Positions 57,602-64,000 of a stretch of 64,000 nt of DNA are shown here, one piece after another (positions within the stretch are counted from its first letter, which is position 1; every line of letters begins with the position of its first letter). This DNA is from Spinacia oleracea (Eukaryota; Streptophyta; Magnoliopsida; Caryophyllales; Amaranthaceae). Below the pieces are notes generated by a model that did no database searches, was not told where the DNA came from, and saw only the letters and a list, made by a program, of their open reading frames with translations. The position numbers and the translations under genes are program-made. The stretch lies in assembly GCF_020520425.1 (NCBI RefSeq), contig NC_079487.1:108968141-109032140 (forward strand). The letters are read 5' to 3'.

Positions 57602-59206
57602 ATACAATTCTGTGTTACAGTCATACGGAGGATCCAATTGTAAGTTGGTTCTGTTTATTTATTTTAACTTTCTACTCTCTTTTTTGTCTTACCAATCTAG
57701 ACAATGTAGTACCAGAAGTAGCATACATAAATATTTTGTCATGCGTATGGCTGTGAAGGCAATATCATCTTTGGTAGGATGATGGTATTTGATGATAGAT
57801 GGCCTTTTATGAATTGATGAAACGTTTTCTCATTAGGTGTTCGTTCTTTTCTGCTGCTCGGTATATCAAGAGCGAAAAGTGATAGTCCCTTCATTTATAT
57901 AAATATTTGTTCTTTAATATCAAATGTCTCTTGACTTGTTTTATAGTTTGTATTGTGATCCAAACAAGGTCATTTTTTCGTTTTTTTTATTCCCAGGCAA
58001 TAACGCACGGGATAACAATCTCAATGCTTGCATGTATATCACAATATGCTAACAATGCATCATTTTAGTACAGAATTTTGCTTTGCTTCCTTTGAGATGG
58101 CTTTTGAATTGTTCTGTTTGTACAGTTAATGGTTCGGGGATGTGTAGATAGACGTGTTTCCTTCTCAAGTTTTCTGTTTTCCAAATCACGAGTTAGTTCC
58201 CAAGGTTTAGGTTCACCTTGAACTTTGTTATACATTTTTGTGTCCCTCTCAGAGTAAAGTCGTGTCTTCCCTTGTCCATGATAATTGAAACATTTAACTT
58301 TCTTGGAAAATCACAATGCTTCCTTTAAATTGAGTTAAGCTTAAATTAGCTTAGTCGATCATAAGAACTAAATTTGACCTCAACTTTCAACTTGTTTCCT
58401 GATTGCCTGTATTTCCTTTAGCTAATGGTTAGGAGAGCCATTGAGTACTAGCATGTGATGGTCCTTTTCTTTCCAAACATCATCGTAGTAACAGATATAT
58501 GGTGGGGAGGACTTAAGCCACTGAACTAGATCATACTATCCAGTGATTTCCATTTTTTTTTGCTGTCTGACGGATAGAGTTGATATCACACTAAATTCAT
58601 ATTTCGGTTCTATGTGGTACATTGATCTAATTTGTGCCATTTGTTTCTTGCAGTTGTGGTGGGACCTTGTCATTTTCCAATCATTCTCATCAGGTTCCGG
58701 TATTTTCTTAGTTGCTGTTGCACTGCTTCTAAGTACTACTTTTATTGGCTTTCTTAAGCCTGCAACATTTAAAATTTTCAATCAATGTACATGTACTTAT
58801 AGTCCTGTAAATCTTACATTTGGCCTTTTTGTTAAAAAAGGAAAAAGTTCCCATTGATCAACCGAGGTTTCATTGGATGACAAGATGGTCACCCTTGTTG
58901 CTGGAATTGCATTTTTTGTTTGTCGTTGTTGCATATTTTATACGAAGTTCTTAATTCACTGATAGAAATGGTATGATTGCTGGCCGGAAGTTCCATTCCG
59001 CTTGTATTGATGCTTGTTTATTGCAGCCTAAAAGATATTGCTCAAATACAGGAGTGACTAATAAACAATAAAACATAAACAATATACATAATATTCAACA
59101 AAATCAATACATGTTGTACAATAATAGTGCCTCTCTGTATCATTCACACTGCTTCCAGTAAAGTTGAGGAAATTGTATCTTGATTCTAGCTTTCACTGCG
59201 TGTTAT
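57602..59206. other. 3' UTR region between the convergent Sel1-repeat and CAN genes
   Basis: Non-coding. Contains a good donor and acceptor pair (57631, 58653) that may form a 3' UTR intron of the Sel1-repeat transcript. An ORF at 58543-58857 has a hydrophobic composition but no recognised domain. No transposon ends seen. Confidence 0.4.
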
Positions 59207-61460
59207 TTATCTTCCTTCACGTTTGTTTTTTCTCCATTCCCATGGCTCCTCTGCATTTTTTGAAGCCCATAGCCCTACCCTCTTAGCCCGTGCCTCCTTT
59301 TCCCACTGTGTCAATGATCATTATGTACATTCTAAGTATAAGAGTTTGGATATAAGTAGAATAATTTATTATATTATGCTTTTCTTACATTTGCTAGTTC
59401 TGCACGGCGGTCGTAGGCTGCGTAGTGCCATGCTAATCCTTTCTTCAGCATCACTTCCTGTTATAAGGGTGACATATTAGTCTCAAAGATTCATTTTAAG
59501 TGGGGAGTCAATAACTTTTTGGAGGGTGAAAGAATTAAGCCATGTAATGGTATTATAGTTAAGTTCAAAGATCACACTGACTCCCATGAAAGGGAAATTG
59601 CAATGGTAGATCATGCAAGGGAGTGAAGTACCTGTGCAAATATGCCGTTGCAGTAGATGTCCCCTACATAGCGACTATAACGGTCTTCTCCATAGACGAG
59701 AACCCTTAAGCTCTTTCCTTGTACAAGATTAGTCAGCTCCTCTTTCGCCTGCTTCCCGAATGGCATTGCACTCTCAGGTGCATCTATTCCCCTGAATTCT
59801 TTTCATAGGCATTACAAAATTGGCAGATAGAGCTCAAGTTGTTACTAATGGTATTTTTATCATGATTTATAATACCTTAATCGAATCCGATACTTTTTGG
59901 CTAGAACTTCATCATTTTGAATAGGAATAACCCTGTGACATGAAAGAAATTCTTAAGTTCCTGTTTTTTTAGAGCTCTTGTGTGCCAACGATTTAAATAA
60001 ATTTGGAAAAAAACGTAAAAACCTGTAATTCTGATCGATTATTTTCTTATGAAGGGCATCTGCCTTGGGATAATCTCTCTCGGCACGTGCCTTTGACCGT
60101 TGGATTGCCGCAGTGTGCACTTCTTTAGGAACTGAAGAAGACTCTCGAGGGTCTGCAGTACTTACATATACAGTTATGGTATCTCCATCTGCTACTGCCT
60201 TTGCATCCACCTGTTTTCTTTTCAGGTTTAGTCTTCCTGATTTATCAATTTGGAGCAAGAGAAAGAGAAAAGGGTCTTACCGGTAAAGTATGGAGCTCGT
60301 ACTTCACCCCATCAGGGTGCGCGGACGGCACTCCAGTTGACAGTTCGACTAATGAATGAGGAAGAGGCAAGCCATAGAAGGCAAGTAAGCCCTGCTCATC
60401 ATAAAGTAATACCCCCAAAATTAAAATTGTTTTTAGTATGTTATTTCATTTCCCTAAAACACGCTATTTTAAGAAATCTTTTGTTGTGGGTTTGTGGAAA
60501 TTACCTCCACATCTGCCTTCTGGTGGTTTTTCAAGGTTGCAATGATGAGCCTTGATGTTTCCTCTGGGGTTTTTGGTGGGGGCTTGGCTTCCTTCCATGC
60601 TTGTAGAATTTTTCTATACCTGAAGGGTAAAATCTCATGTTAGCGATATGCCTCATGATTTTTCAAAATTTCCTACTCATTCTTATACAGAGTAACTTCT
60701 ATTGTCTCATACGCTGATAAATTAGCGTGAAACAGTTTCACCCAAGACTTGCTCGTGTGCTATAATCAGCACTGTCTGTGAGTCTGTGACCAGTATCAGG
60801 GGAAGGGGGGTGGGGGCAATGTCAGAAGCTTCTTGAAGGGATTTTGGTTGCTAATATGCTCAAAATCTTGAACTCTATCATGGGAATCCACTGATCAAAT
60901 TTCCCTTAAAATTCGCTACATTACAGAATTTGCCAGTCTCCTGTAGCCTGTGGATCCTCCGGTAACAGCCTCTCTAAAGGTATTATCTAGTCGGAGGACG
61001 AGTAAATATAGAGTCTGGATCAAGAAAGGGACATACTAATTTCAGGTAGACTGTCTGTTTGACTATTTCTGATCTAATTTAAAGTATTCAAAGCATTCTT
61101 GTGTTCGAATTAAGAGCTTGATCAGTAGAATGGTAGAACTTACCAGTTGGCCTGAGCTTTCTTAGAGGATACAACATGCTTAGTAAGACCTTCAGGTACC
61201 TGGAAAACATAAACATCAACATCCAACCAACTATTTCATTAATTTCACCTAACATTTTGATGGGATACCAATTCCCAGATTATGCTTGATTAGGAAACGG
61301 GAAACCTTACCTGGGATGTGGCTTCAAAGTGGAGGAGATCCTTGGCTAAGGCCGAGACTCCGGCATTCTGTGCAGAAACACCGTGGGGGCCGTACGACTG
61401 GGAGTCTGTAGTCGTAGGGTGGATGCAGTTCTTGTACAGAAATCTGAGGGCGTTTCCCAT
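59207..61460 (-). CDS. CAN: Staphylococcal-like Ca2+-dependent nuclease, CAN family (9 exons)
   Basis: Plant plasma-membrane nuclease degrading RNA and DNA, related to Arabidopsis CAN1/CAN2. Exons on the minus strand: 61460-61311, 61199-61144, 60619-60505, 60391-60281, 60210-60023, 59932-59876, 59791-59632, 59457-59389, 59305-59207. All introns are GT-AG and phases match, giving 334 residues, the usual family length. The N-terminus [12 protein letters not shown] has Gly2 and Cys12, the N-myristoylation and palmitoylation pattern known for CAN proteins. The thermonuclease domain spans about 145-310. Catalytic R224, E232 and R266 (Arg35, Glu43 and Arg87 of the bacterial enzyme) and Ca2+ ligand D229 are present, with ADGDT at 151-155. 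The exon 5 donor (GTTTTT) is weak and exon 8 ends AAT rather than AAG. The gene looks functional and ends tail-to-tail with the Sel1-repeat gene. Confidence 0.92.
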
Positions 61461-61680
61461 TATTTTGTTTGATCAGCTAGCTAATGCTTCTGTTTGTGGT
61501 TTTTTTGATCCAAGAATGGAGAGCAAGAAAGAAAGAAAGAAGAGAGAGAATTTTGTGAGGAAAAGAAGGAATATCAGGAATTCAGGATGACAGATATGAT
61601 TTGGATATTTATTTTCTGTTACAATCACAAATACTTGCCCCCATTATTTTCAAATATTTTTAGTCAACGGAAAGAGAGTA
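61461..61680 (-). promoter_or_regulatory. 5' UTR and proximal promoter of the CAN gene
   Basis: A CT-rich leader on the minus strand (a GAAAGAAAGAAAGAAGAGAG run on plus, 61527-61546) fits a plant 5' UTR. The promoter is cut short by the Stowaway MITE that begins at 61681. Confidence 0.45.
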
Positions 61681-62008
61681 CTCCCTCCGTCCCGGAATAC
61701 TTGACCTGTTTTCCTTATCGGGCCGTCTCTTAATACTTGACCTGTTTCTAAAAATGGAAATATTCTAACAATATTATATTATTTCTCACTCCACCCCTAT
61801 TAACCCACCTACCCCCTACTCCATACAAAAAATAATTAAAAATTCAACCCCTACTCTCCCCCAACCCCACCTCTTAACCCACCTCCCACTAACTACATTA
61901 AAATAATACCCCACTATCAACTACTACCTATTAAATTAAATAAGTCAATTCAAGTCCCTTAAACTCTGTGCCGGTCAAACCGGGTCGAGTATTCCGGGAC
62001 GGAGAGAG
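61681..62008. mobile_element. Stowaway-like MITE, 328 bp
   Basis: The ends CTCCCTCCGTCCCGGAATAC and GTATTCCGGGACGGAGAGAG are inverted, with TA on both sides. It lies about 220 bases upstream of the CAN start codon. A related copy, split by other insertions, is at 9703-11551. Confidence 0.85.
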
Positions 62009-62386
62009 TACTCCGTATATACTCTGCGGAACAGTTGGTGTGACTTTGAGGAGCGTCGATGTTTTGATCAAGATTCAAGGGACTTTCATGGCACTAAAAA
62101 AAGATTTGCATCTGTATATTATAGGTAGATTCCGGCACAGGACGGGTCGTGTAGGCCCACATGCTTGGCCAACGTGGCTCATGGTCTAACGAGCCGTTCC
62201 TAGAACAGGTGAAGGGAAAGTTGTGCCGAGTCGGACTCGTGTCTCTAAGAGTAGATTTGTATGCTTATTTATAGGATTTGGTAGCTCTTTGATCTATTGG
62301 TTGTATGTCGTACCGGAACTACCCTACCACAGCCCACAGCCAGGCTTCGTAAAAAAGTTGTGGTTTATATTTATAATATGAGCGAA
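62009..62386. other. Intergenic, nothing firm
   Basis: Slightly GC-richer patch (62120-62200) with GGCACAGGACGGGTCGTG-like words that may belong to an eroded DNA element. No gene recognised. Confidence 0.35.
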
Positions 62387-62469
62387 GCTAAATATCTAAC
62401 TGTTAGGTACTAATCGCTAACTGATGTACGATGTACCCCGGTACCCCAAAAAATGACGCGCTCATATTG

Positions 62470-63160
62470 TTTGTTCATTCTTGTCGACTGTTTGTTCTTT
62501 TTTATTGTATTGTTTCTTCTTTCTTATTGTACTGTTTGTTCTTTCATGTTATTTTTTAAATTCATCATTAAATTTTCATAATTGTTGTATTTTTTGTTCT
62601 TTCTTCTGGAATTTTTTGTTCTTTTTTATATTGTTTGTTAATTCTTTCTTGTTTATTTGTTTGTTTATAATAATCATATGGTTAATGTTCATAATTAAAC
62701 TCTTCATTAATCTTTTATTCTTTCTTTTTGTATTGTTTGTTTTTTCTTGTTGTACTGTTTGTTCTTTCTTGTTGTTTTTTAAATTCATTCATCAAACTTA
62801 TTGTTGTATTGTTTGTTCTTTCATGTTGGCTTTAAAATTCATCATAAAATTGTTCATAATTGTTGTATTGTTTGTTTTTTTTTTGGAATTTTATGTTCTT
62901 TTTTATATTGTTTGTTCCTTTTTGCTGAATTATTTGTTCTTTCTTGTTTATTTGTTTGTTCATAATAATTATCTGCTTTATTGTTTGTTCTTTCTTGTTG
63001 TATTGTTTGTTCTTTCACGTTGGCTTTAAAATTCATCATAAAATTGTTCATAATTGTTATATTGTTTGTTCTTTTTTTTCCGGAATTTTATGTTCTTTTT
63101 TATATTGTTTGTTCTTTTTTGTTTATTTGTTCTTTCTTGTTTATTTGTTTGTTCAAAAAA
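62470..63160 (+). repeat. TTGTTTGTTCTTTC minisatellite
   Basis: Dozens of irregular units with larger composite repeats: the block CTTTAAAATTCATCATAAAA followed by TTGTTCATAATTGTTGTATT occurs at least twice (62830, 63024). Confidence 0.8.
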
Positions 63161-63164
63161 AATA

Positions 63165-63419
63165 CTTCCTCCGTTTCTGAAAATTCTTTACGCTTTGGAA
63201 TACGTGTCCAAAATATGAAAATTTTGACCGTAAATTTTCACTATTATATACATCAAAATGTTACATGTAAGATCTTGTTAGATTGGTCTCGTTATGTATT
63301 TTTAGAATATCAACTTTTTATAATTTTTTCACGTACGAAATTGGATATATTAGTAATTAAATATTGCATTGGAGTCCGTGCAAATAGTAACTGTAAAGAA
63401 CTTTTTGAAACGGAGGTAG
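63165..63419. mobile_element. Stowaway-like MITE, 255 bp, copy 2
   Basis: Same length and family as 14678-14932. The ends CTTCCTCCGTTTCTGAAAAT and TTTTTGAAACGGAGGTAG are inverted, with TA on both sides. Confidence 0.85.
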
Positions 63420-63429
63420 TATATGGTTA

Positions 63430-63740
63430 AAAAACATAATGAAATTGTTCACTTCATTGGTGTTTTATGTTTTTACAAGCGCTTATATTGTTTATTTCCA
63501 AATAAATAAATAAAATGTTCATTTCCACAATAGTAAATGTTCATTTCCACAATAGTAAATGTTCATTTCCGAAATAGTAAATGTTCGTTTTTATGTTTTT
63601 ACAAGCGCCTATATTGTTTATTTCCAAATAAATAAATAAATGTTCATTTCCAAAATAGTAAATGTTCATTCCAAATAAATAAATAAATGTTCATTTCCGA
63701 AATAGTAAATATTCATTTTTGTACCAGTATATTAATGTTC
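63430..63740 (+). repeat. AAATGTTCATTTCC tandem units
   Basis: About eight irregular copies of the type GTTCATTTCCAAAATAGTAA, with a larger duplicated block TTTTACAAGCGC.TATATTGT at 63473 and 63598. Confidence 0.8.
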
Positions 63741-63817
63741 ATTTTAAACAACACAAAAGGACATCGTTTTGGATAGCCAAAAATTTGCGGTTAGGTACCT
63801 GTAACGGAGTATTTAGC

Positions 63818-64000
63818 AAAGTAATAAATTTAGTGGACTAAAATTAACACTGATGCAAATGTTCTTGGATGGTTTTTGTTTGTTTGTTGAGCTTTGTTGT
63901 TTCTTTTTTATCTTTGGCGATTAATAAAATTTACTTTAATTGCCAAAAAAAAAAAACAAGAAATCAATTTTCTCGCTTGGGGAGACCTCTAATACAATAC
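63818..64000. other. Window end, nothing recognised
   Basis: AT-rich with an A-run near 63946. No gene. Confidence 0.3.

Larger units (their letters stand above)
62387..63817. mobile_element. Non-autonomous DNA element filled with TTGTTTGTTC minisatellite (candidate), split by a MITE
   Basis: Left end GCTAAATATCTAACTGTTAGG and right end CGGAGTATTTAGC, with CGGTTAGGTACCTGTAA just inside, form an imperfect inverted pair. The left interior (62460-63160) is an array of TATTGTTTGTTCTTTCTTGT units. The right interior (63430-63740) is an array of AAATGTTCATTTCC units. A Stowaway copy (63165-63419) is inserted between them. Borders and superfamily are uncertain. The long hydrophobic ORFs across it come from the T-rich repeat. 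Confidence 0.45.

Noticed and set aside
58543..58857. 104-codon ORF with hydrophobic segments near the CAN gene
   Set aside because: Lies in the 3' region between convergent genes, has no recognised domain, and a likely acceptor site falls inside it.
59953..60258. 101-codon minus-strand ORF as a separate gene
   Set aside because: It is exon 5 of the CAN nuclease read into its flanking introns; real borders are 60023-60210.
62481..63430. ORFs of 149-182 codons rich in Phe, Leu, Cys and Val resembling membrane proteins
   Set aside because: Produced by the TTGTTTGTTC minisatellite and a MITE; no domain and no consistent start.

Overview
The window is nuclear DNA of a flowering plant. Genes are split by short GT-AG introns, intergenic DNA is AT-rich, and most of it is built from plant transposon families (Stowaway and Tourist MITEs, hAT, Mutator-like and Helitron elements, tRNA-derived SINEs, Ty1/copia and Ty3/gypsy LTR elements). 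The LTR sequences, with arrays of CGGAAATATT and hairpins of the type CGCCCAG..CTGGGCG, remind me of spinach and its relatives (Amaranthaceae, Caryophyllales). That assignment is from memory and is only moderately sure.

Five protein genes can be supported. On the left are the 3' two-thirds of an INTS7 (Integrator subunit 7, EMB1895-like) gene (1-3042, +) and an intact single-exon PLAC8/DUF2985 membrane protein gene (4621-6225, +). In the middle is a WUN1-type wound/senescence gene (21021-21509, +), which has no ATG at its conserved start. On the right is a small Sel1-repeat protein gene of three exons (55390-57601, +). It is tail-to-tail with a complete nine-exon gene for a plant staphylococcal-like Ca2+-dependent nuclease (CAN family, 59207-61460, -), whose exons I assembled by hand in an unbroken 334-residue frame. 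I see no functional link among the five; they look like ordinary neighbours on a plant chromosome.

7.7-34 kb is a transposon field. It holds at least six hAT or Stowaway elements with readable target-site duplications (TSDs), five Helitron candidates in two subfamilies, four SINEs (two forming a 200-bp inverted repeat), a long-TIR Mutator-like element with internal ORFs, and a Tourist-like MITE (TAA TSD) swollen by a 7-bp satellite. Several elements carry degenerate minisatellites inside.

34.4-53.0 kb is a retrotransposon nest. A 10,364-bp copia-type element (36572-46935) has two 1,387-bp LTRs in which I see no difference and a perfect 5-bp TSD (GCAGA). It sits inside the gag-protease junction of an older, 5'-truncated Tekay/Del-like gypsy element that keeps its pol gene (with two stops and a deletion) and its 3' LTR (50499-53035). 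The copia element's own pol is badly decayed, so it probably moved with proteins supplied in trans.

I found no rRNA or tRNA gene, no CRISPR array and no evidence of a new multi-gene system. The points most worth checking are the missing WUN1 start codon, the GC-rich palindromic island in the copia element, the minisatellite-bearing Mutator-like elements, and the decayed element with pristine LTRs.
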